The notes under the pieces are model-generated. The model was not told the origin of the DNA. It saw only the letters and a list, made by a program, of their open reading frames with translations, and made no database searches. A DNA stretch of 64,000 nucleotides from Bettongia penicillata ogilbyi (lineage: Eukaryota > Chordata > Mammalia > Diprotodontia > Potoroidae). Within the stretch, counting starts at the first letter, position 1. Each line of letters starts with the position of its first letter. Of this stretch, positions 22,988 through 33,545 are shown in pieces. The stretch covers positions 762,001 to 826,000 of the forward strand of contig JAJHZJ010000028.1 of NCBI GenBank assembly GCA_023548195.1, given 5' to 3'. The position numbers and the translations under genes are program-made.

Positions 22988-23144
22988 AATGGTAACCTGA
23001 GTTCAAAATCTGGTTTCAGAAATGTACTAGCTGTGTGACCCTGGGCAAGTAACTTAACCTGGTTTGCCTCAGTTTTTCATCTGCAAAAGGAACTGGAGAA
23101 GAAAATGGCAAACCACTCTAGTATTCTTGTCAAGAAAACCCCAA
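22988..23144 (+). mobile_element. Mar1-type CORE-SINE, left part (split by half-L1)
   Basis: 'gagttcaaaatctggtttca', 'gctgtgtgaccctgggcaag', 'tgcctcagtttttcatctg', 'aaaatggcaaaccactct', then breaks after 'aagaaaaccccaa' and resumes at 25,999. Confidence 0.95.
23132..23144 (+). repeat. 13-bp TSD, left copy
   Basis: 'aagaaaaccccaa' is repeated exactly at 25,986-25,998 and flanks the half-L1. Confidence 0.93.
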
Positions 23145-23829
23145 GGAGGAGCCAAGATGGCGGAGTAGAAAGACTCACGTATGCTAGCTCTGAATCCACA
23201 GCCCATAAATTTCTGTAAAAAGAACTCCCCACCAATTCTGGAGCAAAGCAAGCTGTACCGAAACACAATGGAAGAGATTTCCATTCCAGAGAGCCCTGGA
23301 AAGCCATCCCCAGGGGTCCGTCGCACCCCGGAAAGCGGAGCCCATCCCTGCGCTGCCCTGGCCGCCAGGCCCCAGAGGAACAGATCCAAGCAGGCTTCAG
23401 GGACAGAACCTCTGGCAGCCATGAAGGTCCCTCCGCCCACAGGCGCTATAGGTCAGTGAGAGAGACTTCTGGGCTGGCCGAGAGGGGAGAGGGGTGTCTC
23501 CATGACTCGGGTCCCCTCAGGAGGCAGCGGCAGAGGCAGCAGCAGAGGCAGCGGCAGAGGCAGTGGCAGCCGGGACTCCCGCAGCAGGAAGGAGCTCAGG
23601 GCCTTTACTGAAGATCTCTGCATAAACCCCCTGAGGGAACTGAGGCTGGGAGGCGGGCCTGCCCCGACCTGAGCACCAGAACTCAAGCTCACATTGAATA
23701 GCAGCCATGCCTGCCACGGAAAGCCTGAGGCTGGGAAGCAGCATTTGAATCTCAGACCCCAAGCACTCGCTGGACAGATGTAGGCAGGGGTGGACAGGAA
23801 TCTCAGAAGTCAAGTAACTGGCTGGGAAA
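23145..23829 (+). promoter_or_regulatory. Half-L1 5'UTR / internal promoter
   Basis: Starts 'ggaggagccaagatggcgg', with a CAAGATGG YY1-type core at 23,153-23,160, as known for L1 promoters. It is GC- and CpG-richer than its surroundings, and a GGCAGM-type repeat covers about 23,521-23,572. The antisense strand is open for 153 codons (23,517-23,978), which I attribute to base composition. Confidence 0.75.
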
Positions 23830-24930
23830 ATGAACAGAAAAGGGAAGAAAAATAAGACCATAGAGAGCAACTTTCTTGGGGGATAGATGTTCCTGCCTTT
23901 CATTTCTGATGACGAGGAACAATGCTTGCCATCAGGGAAAGACGTGGAGGTCGGGGCCTCTCTATCCCAGACATCCAAGGTGGATGTCCGGTGGGCTCAG
24001 GCCACGGAAGAGCTCAAAAAGGATTTTGAAAATCAAGTTAGACAGGTGGAGGAAAAACTGGGAAGATAAACGAGAGAGATGCAAGAAAAGCATGAAAAAC
24101 AGGTCAATACCTTGCTAAAGGAGACCCAAAAAAATGTGGAAGAAAATAACACCTTGAAAAATAGGCTAACTCAATTGGCAAAAGAGGTTCAAAAAGCCAA
24201 TGAGGAGAAGAATGCTTTCCAAAGCAGAAATACCCAAACGGAAAAAGAGGTTCAAAAGCTCACTGAAGAAAATAGTTCTCTCAAAAGTAGAATGGAACAG
24301 ATGGAGGCTAATGACTTTCTGAGAAACCAAGAAACCATAAAACAAAACCAAAAGAATGAAAAAATGGAAGAGAATGTAAAATATCTCATTGGAAAAACAA
24401 CTGACCTGGAAAATAGATCCAGGAGAGACAATTTAAAAATTATGGGACTACCTGAAAGCCATGATCAAAAAAAGAGCCTAGACATCATCTTTCATGAAAT
24501 TATCAAGGAAAACTGCCCTGAGATTCTACAACCAGAGGGCAAAATAAGTATTGAAGGAATCTATCGATCACCACCTGAAAGAGATCCAAAAAGAGAAACT
24601 CCTAGGAACATTGTGGCCAAATTCCACAATTCCCAGGTCAAGGAGAAAATATTGCAAGCAGCTAGAAAGAAGCAATTTCAGTATTGTGGAAATACAATCA
24701 GGATAACATAAGATCTAGCAGCTTCTACATTAAGGGATCGAAGGGTGTGGAATAGGATATTCCAGAAGTCAAAGGAACTAGGACTCAAACCAAGAATCAC
24801 CTACCCAGCAAAACTGAGTATAATACTTCAGGGGAAAATACGGTCTTTCAATGAAACAGAGTACTTTCAAGCATTCTGGATGAAAAGACCAGAGCTGAAA
24901 AGAAAATTTGACTTTCAAACACAAGAATGA
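23830..24930 (+). pseudogene. L1-type ORF1 with three in-frame stops
   Basis: One frame runs from ATG 23,830 to the TGA at 24,928 (366 codons, the usual ORF1p size). ORF1p is the trimeric RNA-binding chaperone of L1 particles. Visible parts: basic N-terminus (MNRKGKKNK), a Leu/Glu/Lys heptad coiled coil (about codons 57-168), an RRM-type domain with TDLENRSRRDNLKIMG (about 188-204), and a C-terminal domain with RITYPAKLSI and RPELKRKFDF. Stops at codons 19 (TAG), 80 (TAA) and 294 (TAA) inactivate it. No frameshift is needed, so it is fairly young. The half-L1 at 42 kb has CAA at the codon-294 site. Confidence 0.93.
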
Positions 24931-25985
24931 GAAGAAGCATGAAAAAGTAAACAGCAAAGAGAAGTCATAAGGGACTTACCAAAGGTGAACTGTTTACATT
25001 CCTGCATGGAAAGACAATATTTGTAACTCTTAAAACTTTTCAGTATCTGGGTAGTTGATGGGATCACACATACACACACATACACACACGTATACGCGAG
25101 CACACACACACACATACACACATGCACGCACATACAGAGACAGAGAGCACAGAGTGAATTGAATAGGATGGGACCATATCTTAAAAGAAATTAAGGTAAA
25201 TGGTGAGAGAGAAATGTAGTGGGAGGAGAGAGGGTGAAATGGAATGGGGTAAATTTTCTCTTATTCAAGAGGTAAGCAGGAGACTTTTTAGTGGAGGGAA
25301 AAGGAGGAGAGCTGAGAAAAAAACATGAAGTTTACCCTCATCACATTTGACTAAAGGACTTCACATTTGACTAAATGCACACTCATTTTGGTATGAAAGC
25401 CTATCTTACAGTACAGGAAGGTGGGGGAGAAGGAGATAAGCAGGGAGGGAGGGATGATGGAAGGGAGGGCAATGGGAGGAGGGAGCAATTTGAAGTCAAC
25501 ACTCGGGAAGGGACAGGATCAAAAGACAGAATAGAAAGAATGGGGGGCAGAATAGGATGGAGGGAAATACAGTTAGTCTTACACAACATGACTATTATGG
25601 AAGTCATTTGCAAAATTACACAGATAGGGCCTATATTGAATTGCCTGCCTTCTCAAAGGGAATGGGTGGGGAGGGAGGGATGGGGAGAATTTGGAACTCA
25701 AAGTTTTAGGAACAACTGTTGAGTATTGTTCTTGCTACTAGGAAATAAGTAATACAGTTAATGGGGAATAGAAAGTCATCTGGCCCTACAGGACAAAAGA
25801 GAAGATGGGGACAAGAGAAGGGCGGGAAGATAGAAGAGAGGGCAGATTGGAGATAGGGAAAATTAGAATGCTAGGTGTATTGGGGTGGGGGGAGGGGATA
25901 AATGGGAAGATTTAGAACCCAAAATTTTGTGAAAATGAATGTAAAAAGTTAAATAAATAAATTTATATTAAAAACAAAACAAAAA
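24931..25985 (+). other. Half-L1 3'UTR and tail
   Basis: Holds a (CA)n tract (25,066-25,125), G-rich polypurine blocks (25,425-25,485 and 25,885-25,905), and an AATAAA-bearing A-rich end. G-rich polypurine tracts are a known L1 3'UTR trait. The short frames here are low-complexity translation. Confidence 0.8.
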
Positions 25986-25998
25986 AAGAAAACCCCAA
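25986..25998 (+). repeat. 13-bp TSD, right copy
   Basis: Exact copy of 23,132-23,144. Confidence 0.93.
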
Positions 25999-26040
25999 AT
26001 GGGATCACAAAGAGTCAAATGTGATTGAAATGACCAATGA
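25999..26040 (+). mobile_element. Mar1-type CORE-SINE, right part
   Basis: 'atgggatcacaaagagtcaa' and 'tgaaatgaccaatga' complete the SINE begun at 22,988. Confidence 0.9.
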
Positions 26041-27784
26041 AAAAGATATGCCCCCAAAACTAAGTGCAATTTCTTTTGGATCTAAGCCCAAGTATGCAAA
26101 GTCATTAATGCAGGTTAGTGAGAAAATAAAGGTGATAGATAAACATTGTGCTGGAAATATTTGCAGCTGCTATCTGGGAGAACCTTAAGGATCTCAAATC
26201 ACCTGACAAAGCAGACATCACTGATGCATTGTTACAAGCTGCTACGTCCTTCACCATCTCTAATGCTATCCACCAGTCACAAAGGATGGAATGTCAGAGG
26301 TGATCTCAAACTTCACCAGTCTCTGTATCTTCCAACAGCAGTGACTACAGTCAAAGCAACTTTGCCTTGATTTTCAGAGAGCAGTCAAGGTACAGAGGTT
26401 TATAGCAGTCTAATATATGGTACAACACCCTCTCACTGCCATCTGACATAGTGAAAGATAAAGTTCAGGTTAAGAAACGCTTTAGTTTTGAGAATTTTAT
26501 TTGCTGTTCAGCATTTAATAGTGCTGTATTTTATGGAAAGTGAATATTGTCTGAAATCAATGTGTTGCATTTTTTTAAATTGAGATGTTAGTTTAAAAGG
26601 TCACAGAATTCTAAGGAATTACTAGCAAGGAAAAATATTTTATATGTTGCTAATTTTATTTTGTGTATCATATTACATGAGTTATTTCACGGTTACTGTT
26701 AGGAAAAGTGGGAATTATCAGAATTAATGCTTTCTTATAAAAAATGTATGCAGAAAGGTGTATGTTCAACAGTCTCTAGCAAAAGATTACAGTTTTTAGT
26801 GGTCATGGCTACTTAACCTTCTATTTCCTGTAGGTTCAATGTATCAGCATTTGCATTTTTAACTTTCCTGCTGTTTTGTAGAAATGTTATCACCACAAAG
26901 GTCTAGTATTGACTGGAATATTCCCCTAAAATCATGTGATTCTCTATCTCTCTTTAGTGATGTGGAGTTTATTTTGGATAAACAATTATGAACTTACATA
27001 AAAGTACTCTGAGCCTCATTAAGAAAACGCCTAACATTTAGGTAGAGGTTGGACCATCTGCATAACATTTAGATCTCTATTGATCTTTAGTTAATATTTG
27101 GCCTCTTTCTGGTTGAGATAAAATTCAATTTATTGGAAACATCTGAGTAACAAAACAATGGATTATATTATAGTGTCTGGATGGACAGATATGGTAGTTA
27201 AAGAGTCAGCCTTTTTGAGGGGACTTTCCTGAGCCTGCTTCTTCTACTTGGAGATGCTCAGAGAGTCAGAGAATATCTGTGTTATCTTCCTTCTCTATTA
27301 AAGATCAATCTTCTCTTTGCTCATCAAAGTGACCCTGGAAATGGCAGTCATGCTCCAGCCTCTGGAATCTCAACCTTTAGAATTTCTTCCTTGGTTCTGA
27401 GATAACTTATTAAATTTATACATATTGCTTAGGGCATGACCCTGTCTCTAATACATTAAGACTAGGTCATTCTCAGATCTGACAGTTTGCTACAAACAAA
27501 TAATGTTCTTGCCTAATTAAATGTATGCTTAAATATATCTTTCAACCCCATCATTACATAACAATGAATGACTAAAATATTAAAAGGTGGTCTTTGACTT
27601 AAAGTAATTTGCAACTTACCATAAAACCTATAGAATTTTCTGTACACTGATTCTCTGAAATTAAGAAATCAGATGGTAAAATTTAAAATTAGCTTCTTTA
27701 TTGAAAGGAAATCCTTTCTGGCTTGAATATTTTTCTTCCTAAAGAACATGCAGATTCTCTGAATACCAAAGAAGGAGAGTAACT
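26041..27784. other. 1.7 kb without a recognised feature
   Basis: A 74-codon frame at 26,146-26,370 has no recognisable product. No repeat was identified. Composition is ordinary for the window. Confidence 0.45.
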
Positions 27785-27960
27785 TGAATGAATGAATAAA
27801 TGAATGAATGAATGATCATTTATTAAGTATTACTATATGTTAAGCACTTGTGAATGGTTTGGGATGCAGTAAGAAAATGTAGATTCATATAATTCCTGCT
27901 CTCCTGTAGCTTACGTTCTAATTGGGAAGTCAAAATATATAAATGAGAGTTAAGCTAGAA
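27785..27960 (-). mobile_element. L2 3' end with (GAAT)n
   Basis: (GAAT)n at about 27,787-27,815, then 'catttattaagtattactat', 'gttaagcacttgtgaatgg' and 'agcttacgttctaattggga': the reversed L2 terminus. Confidence 0.88.
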
Positions 27961-28189
27961 TGCAATTTTTAAAAATGAAAGCATTTGTCATTAAGATTTG
28001 GTGGAGTGTTTATTTGGCAAAGCCTTGACAACTGGAGGATTTTGAAGCAGACAGATAATAAGGCCAAGCTGTTCTCTGTCTTAGTAAAAGATTTTTAGCT
28101 GGAAGGGAAAGGAAAAAGATGCCATTAGCAACAAAATTTGGGGGAATAAGTCCTTGTGGAGGCCTGATATTGCTGAGGTCTCCATTGAA

Positions 28190-28360
28190 GCATTCACTAG
28201 ATAGGCAGTCAGGAAAACCTCTACTTCTCACCATGTGACCAAGGGCTAATTTAAACTCTTTGATCATCAGTTTCCTCAGTTCTATAAAGGGAGCAATAAT
28301 ATACATAATACCTATATAACAGGAGAATTATAGGGTTCAATGAGATGTCACATAAGTACA
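28190..28360 (+). mobile_element. MIR-type SINE
   Basis: 'tctcaccatgtgaccaaggg', 'tcatcagtttcctcagttct', 'caataatatacataatacct'. Confidence 0.75.
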
Positions 28361-28794
28361 TCACTTGGCAGCCACTATTCTCTGCCAATCTTTACATGAA
28401 TTATTTAGCAATTAATTATTTGCAATACAATGCTGAAATTTCTGTTCCTCAGGAATCCTTTATGCCACTGGAAAGCCTAGAAAATCTTCCTCACTGGACC
28501 TCCTTGTGTGTTTGTTTAATCATGCACTGACCATTACATTTCCCCAACCTGCTTCACAAAAGCAGTCCATAGTAAAGGAAGTGTTCCTTTTCTTCTATGT
28601 TAAAACTGTCAGTCAGCTGCTAAAATATCATTGTTGTGCTAGAGGAAAGCAAAAATTAAAGCAAAATCACTCCATAGACTATATAGGTATCATTACACTT
28701 TTTAGAGAAAATCTGAGAAACTCCTATTACTGACTTGCCAGTTGTTATTTTAATGTAAACTTAATGCAAGATCCTTCAATATAAGAAGCATTTG

Positions 28795-28845
28795 TCTAGC
28801 ATCTAATAAGTGCCAAGCACTGAGTCTGGGACATTTTGAAGGAAA
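28795..28845 (-). mobile_element. Short L2 end
   Basis: 'taataagtgccaagcactga' matches the reversed L2 terminus. Only about 50 bp can be assigned. Confidence 0.5.
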
Positions 28846-30872
28846 AAAAAACTTTTTTTTAACATTTAAAAAATGGTAAAGTTGAGGGAGTCTGTTTCAA
28901 TGTCCTTATGAGCAAAGCGCCCATTTAAATCAAATTGGAACAAAAAATAAGAAAGTGCAGAATTCAGAAAAGTAAAGAACTGAGAACAAAATAATATGAA
29001 ATTAATGAAAATGGTCATGTCTTTAGGCAGAAACTTCCATTATCTTTCAAGCTCTGTTTAGGAGATGTTCCTATTTCATCATCTCTAAATACTAATACAT
29101 GCTTTATGAGAAGATGTTTTGTGAGACCAACAGCATATTAACATTGTCAGATGATACTTGGCATATAAAGATGCTAGCAAAGTCCTTTTCATTTCTCAGG
29201 GAAATGAAAATAGCAGATGTTTCAATTTCCAACAAAGAGAATACTAGATATGATACCCAGGATGGCTCTGTGAATTAAGGACTTACTTATATTATGTCAC
29301 TCAGTCACAATTTAAAAGACCTTCTACTCAGAAATATGTCCCAGTCACCTCACAAAGTACCTGTAATTCTAGTATTAATATATCATTTCATTGTATTGCA
29401 AAAGTAATCTTTTAATGTATTTCAAAATTAAGAATTTATATTATAATCATATCTTGCCCTGAAATCTTCAGGCTTCTTTAAATCTTAATTCTAATCAATC
29501 TCTCTTGAATATAGTATTTGATCATAAATAAGGAGTGTAATTATTTCCCTAAAGAAAGCTGAAAGGATAGTTAAGCATAAAATGAAATTCATGATAGCCA
29601 ACATTAGAATGGAAGTGCCTTGTATAGTGTGTTGTTTCTGTTAATTAAATCAAGAGAGGTATATACTTTGCTTGCCAAGATCAGTATTTAAAGTAAGTAG
29701 TTACTTTCAAGAATACAATGTCTGTAAGATATCATTATTAATGTCATTATGTAAAAATTTCAAAAAACCCTAACCAAAATCATGTGCTTTTTTTAAAACT
29801 TTGTTCTGGAATTTCAACTTATCTTTTATAATTGATATAAAAGATGAGTTTGGAATTGTTTGCTGAAAAAAGATCTTTTCTGAGCAAGCAGGAGTAAGTC
29901 TTGCAGTCAGAACTTTTCTCCAAGTTGAATCTGCATTAATAAGAATGAATTTCTCATATCTTTGATTATACGTGAATTGTTTTTCTTCCACAGTTTCTCA
30001 GAGGGGTTTTTTTGCACCTATAAGAATTCAATGTTGAAAGAGTTAAAATATCCAGGACAGGGTAGTGCTAGAGAGCATAATTACCAAAGAGTGCATAGTA
30101 TACATTGACTGAGTATTCTTATTTTTCAAAATTTTTGAAAGAATAGCTTATCTTACCCATTTCTGATCATCATAGCTACAGTACATTGATACCAAAATGG
30201 TTTACAGGTTTGGTGCTTGCCGGGGGGGGAAGGGTATCAAGGAATTATGAGGGAAAATTGGAAAACAGAAAAGAGAATGGTTATTCACATCATTAACTTT
30301 TAGTTTTTTACACAGGTTGGTCCTGATTATTCTATTATTGCACAAATAATATATGATCAAATATAGGGTCAATTCATAGTCAGCATGCTCTAGTGGTTAT
30401 CATTGAAATATCAGGAGAAAGCAAGGATGGTTCTCAGTATTTTGGATGAAAGTCTCATGGCAAATGCATGGCAACTATATGGACAAAGTTCCATAGAATG
30501 ATCAGGCATTGCTGGAGATCCAATTTCACATCTATCAGACCACAGATGTCATCACAGGCAGTATAGACAGGATCAGTGAATAAAACAATTCAGCCCAGAA
30601 GGAATAAGAATCATTTAAGAATGAAACTGAAGACACAAAAGGAAAAGAATTCAAAAAAGGAGGAAAAATTTAATTGCCCAAAAAGACCAATATAGACACA
30701 CAAGGAGTTCATCAACTAACATATGCTTTAAAAAAGACGTTTACAGAAGATTGAATTAAGGTCATATAAGAGAAGATAAATAGAAGAATATGAAATCATC
30801 TTGTTAAACCCATATCTCAAGTGCTAAATAGCAGAATAATCTAATTCTGATAAAAGAAAGAAAGGACAAGAA
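28846..30872. other. 2.0 kb without a recognised feature
   Basis: No repeat or gene named. A G run sits at 30,222-30,229. 30,400-30,640 has the feel of an old repeat, but I could not place it. Confidence 0.4.
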
Positions 30873-30932
30873 AAGAAGTTTGGGGATTGTGTATATTTTA
30901 TTTTTTAGCTATATTGGAACAAAGATGAGGAG
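30873..30932 (+). repeat. ~60-bp direct repeat, copy 1
   Basis: 'gattgtgtatattttatttt' and 'atattggaacaaagatgagg' recur at 32,173-32,236 with only a few differences. Confidence 0.88.
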
Positions 30933-30994
30933 CAAATAAGGGATAGTGCTGCTTTGGGGGATGGGCAGAATGATAATACCTGGCAATGACAAAA

Positions 30995-31238
30995 AGGAAA
31001 GACAGGAAGGAAGGAAGGAAGGAAGGAAGGGAAGGAAGGAAGGAAGGAAGGAAGGAAGGAAGGAAGGAAGGAAGGAAGGAAGGAAGGAAGGAAGGGAAGG
31101 AAGGAAGGAAGGAAGGAAGAAATAAAGGAAGGGAAGAAATAAAGGAAGGGAAGAGGAAAGAAGGGAAGAAGGAAAGAAAGGAAGGAAGAAGGAAAGAAAG
31201 GAAGGAAGAAGGAAAGAAAGAAAGAAAGAAGGAAAGAG

Positions 31239-31337
<99 letters not shown>

Positions 31338-31348
31338 GAAAGAAAGAA
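30995..31348 (+). repeat. (GGAA)n/(GAAA)n purine tract, ~350 bp
   Basis: (AAGG)n to about 31,118, mixed GGAA/GAAA to 31,245, then (AAAG)n to 31,347. The purine strand is broken by only a couple of T residues after the first units. The 142-codon K/E/G/R frame across it is repeat translation. Confidence 0.97.
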
Positions 31349-31559
31349 TGGCTATTGAATCTATGTTGTTTCTGTTTTCTCTGTCAAATGGAATTATCCC
31401 TACCTTGGAAATAAGAGAGCAAAAATGGCCAAGAAAGAGTTAATATCCACAGTAAGTGAGTAGTAAGAGATCACCTAATTGTCCTTCATTAATTCAAATC
31501 CAGATGAACTATATAGGCTCTTTTACTGAAAGAACTGGTGAATTTGAATGAGGAGCTAC

Positions 31560-31830
31560 AGTCACTAACACAGTGTTTTAAAGATAGTCAAAAAACAGTT
31601 ATTACAGGACTGAAGAAGAGCAAATGTAAGGATTTAAAATAAAAATAGAAAAAGGAGTGTGAAAACTAGACTAAAGCCAGATGAATTTTTAATTGCTTAA
31701 AAAATTTTAGAACAAGTCATTAAGAAAATAATGGAATCTGGAAAATAAAATAGTACAAACAGCTCTGCTACAATATATGTTTCAAAAAGATGAATTTGTT
31801 CCAACCTGATTGATATATTGGGGACATTTT
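31560..31830 (+). mobile_element. CR1/L3 ORF2 fragment, decayed
   Basis: 'caggactgaagaagagcaaa' and 'attttagaacaagtcattaa' match the CR1/L3 RT region in order and spacing. Heavily mutated. Confidence 0.5.
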
Positions 31831-32172
31831 GAGCATAACTGAAGTTTCCCATTTGCTTCCTCAAGATTCTTCCTTGAGAAACGAGAGAACTCAGAAAACT
31901 GTACCACTTCCCAATAACTCACAGGCTGTAACCCTTCCTTCCAATGCTCCTTCCCAAAGCAAACTTTAGAGCATGGTCAAGGGAAAATGCCATATTTATT
32001 GTTTATTTTCAGGTGCAATAGAAATTGTGGATAGAGGTTAGATTTAAGAATTAATCCAATCATTAAGCTCCCAGCTACTACTTTTTTTCTTAGGTCTTTC
32101 TTCTATAATAGTAATCTATAACATATCATAAAACAATGGGGAGAGGGGTAATAGATAACAAGAAATAATGAG

Positions 32173-32236
32173 ACAAAGAAGTTTGGGATTGTGTATATTT
32201 TATTTTTTTAGCCATATTGGAACAAAGATGAGGAGC
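32173..32236 (+). repeat. ~60-bp direct repeat, copy 2
   Basis: Near-identical to 30,873-30,932, 1.3 kb upstream. Flanks do not match, so only this block was duplicated or both descend from one short repeat. Confidence 0.88.
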
Positions 32237-32452
32237 GCATTTATTACATCATTCCAAACCCTTGAGTTTCTATTTCTTTTGCCCATAAAGAGATGTTCTC
32301 TAGTGAGTTTATGGGAGCAAGAAAGGGGGAGAAAGATTCTGGAACTCTATGCCTTGTTGGACATACCAGCTATAGGGAACAACTGGTGTTCACCCTAATA
32401 TTTTAGAAAGCAATTGTTGATGCAGGCAAAACCCAAGCATCTACCTGCTGCT

Positions 32453-32542
32453 GTGTTTGGTGTAGAAAAGAAAAACAAAGAAAGAAAAGAAAATCTAGTG
32501 TTTGGTGTAGAATAGAAAAACAAAGAAAGAAAAGAAAATCTA
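32453..32542 (+). repeat. 45-bp tandem duplication
   Basis: Two 45-bp units (32,453-32,497 and 32,498-32,542) starting 'gtgtttggtgtagaa', differing at one base. Confidence 0.95.
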
Positions 32543-32914
32543 GGACCATAACTGAAAAACTGAGGCATGAGGAGAAAAAACACAAAATCAGACCTACAGT
32601 AGACAGGAACAGGCAGTTCTGAGGGGAGAACAGAACAGGCTAGTAGAGCGATGAAATCTCCCAGGCGTTGTGAGATTGAGCAGAAGACAATGCTAACTCT
32701 ATTGCCTTTCTACCTCTGTTCCCTGAGTGCTTTCTGATGTAATCACTGTGAATTTCATGAACCTTCAGTTCTCTCTGGTATTCTTCCCCTCCCCTATCAC
32801 CTAGCTTAGAGTGTAGGGTAGCAGTAGAAGGAGTCAGTCATGTATAGCACTTATTTTCTGTAATTGCTCTGCAGATTAACATTGAAAGCTATCCTATTCC
32901 AAGAGAGAGAAGAA

Positions 32915-33170
32915 GGGGATTATGAAAGATAGACATATAGAGAGAGAAACTCTAGATTCCATGGAATTGAAATACATTTGTGCAAACACACTTTATACAA
33001 ATAATAATGGAAATGGTCAATCTGAAAAATTTTCATCAAATATCTCTGATAAGCATCCGATATCCAAGATATATAGACAACTAGTAACAAAGTATGAGGT
33101 CAAGTTCCATTATCCAACAGATAAATTGGCTAAAGTATCTGAACAAACAGTTCACAAAAGAATTGCCAAT
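32915..33170 (+). mobile_element. L1 ORF2 3' region, left part
   Basis: 'catttgtgcaaacacacttt', 'tatccaagatatatagacaa', 'cagataaattggctaaagta', 'gaacaaacagttcacaaaag' follow the L1 ORF2 C-terminal region. Interrupted by a reversed L1 tail, then continues at 33,546. Confidence 0.8.
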
Positions 33171-33545
33171 TATTTTTTGTAAATAATATTTTATTTTTCC
33201 AATTACATGTAAAATAGTTTTCATTTTTATAAGATTTTGAGTTGCAGAATTTGTTCTCCCTCTCTCCCTAAGATGGCAAGCAATCTTGCTATAGTTTATA
33301 CATGTGCAATCATGTAAACATATTTCCACATTAGTCATGTTGTGAAAGAAAAAAGAGCACCCAAAAAAGTGAAAATAGTATGCTTCAATCTACGTTCAGA
33401 CGTTGTAGTTCTTTCCCCGGATGTGGTTATCATTTTCCAGCATGAGTCTTTTGAAATTATCTTGTATGACTGTGCTGCTGAGAAGAGCTAAATCTATCAC
33501 AGCTGGCCATCATACAATGTTGCTGTTACCATGTAGAATGAAGAC
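33171..33545 (-). mobile_element. L1 3' end inserted in reverse
   Basis: Plus-strand 'ccaattacatgtaaaatagt', 'gttatacatgtgcaatcatg'-like 'tatacatgtgcaatcatg', 'cacattagtcatgttgtgaa', 'agtatgcttcaatctacg' and 'ctgctgagaagagctaaatc' are the reversed L1 3'UTR. 5'-truncated. It splits an older plus-strand L1. Confidence 0.85.

Larger units (their letters stand above)
23145..25985 (+). mobile_element. Full-length half-L1 (HAL1-type) retroelement
   Basis: About 2.84 kb: 5'UTR (23,145-23,829), a single ORF1 (23,830-24,930), 3'UTR (24,931-25,947) and an A-rich tail (25,948-25,985). No endonuclease/RT ORF is present. HAL1 elements, known in mammals, keep L1 ORF1 but not ORF2 and depend on L1 machinery in trans. 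Exact 13-bp target-site duplications and a cleanly split host SINE show one insertion event. A second copy on the minus strand at 41.2-43.6 kb shares the same post-ORF1 sequence. Confidence 0.93.

Noticed and set aside
23517..23978. 153-codon minus-strand frame, Ala/Leu/Pro-rich
   Set aside because: It is antisense to the GC-rich half-L1 5'UTR with its GGCAGM repeats.
24079..24711. 210-codon frame as a stand-alone gene
   Set aside because: It is the middle of a larger ORF1 frame interrupted by stops, inside a retroelement with TSDs.
30986..31414. 142-codon Lys/Glu/Arg-rich open frame
   Set aside because: It is a translation of the (GGAA)n/(GAAA)n tract, with no signal outside the repeat.
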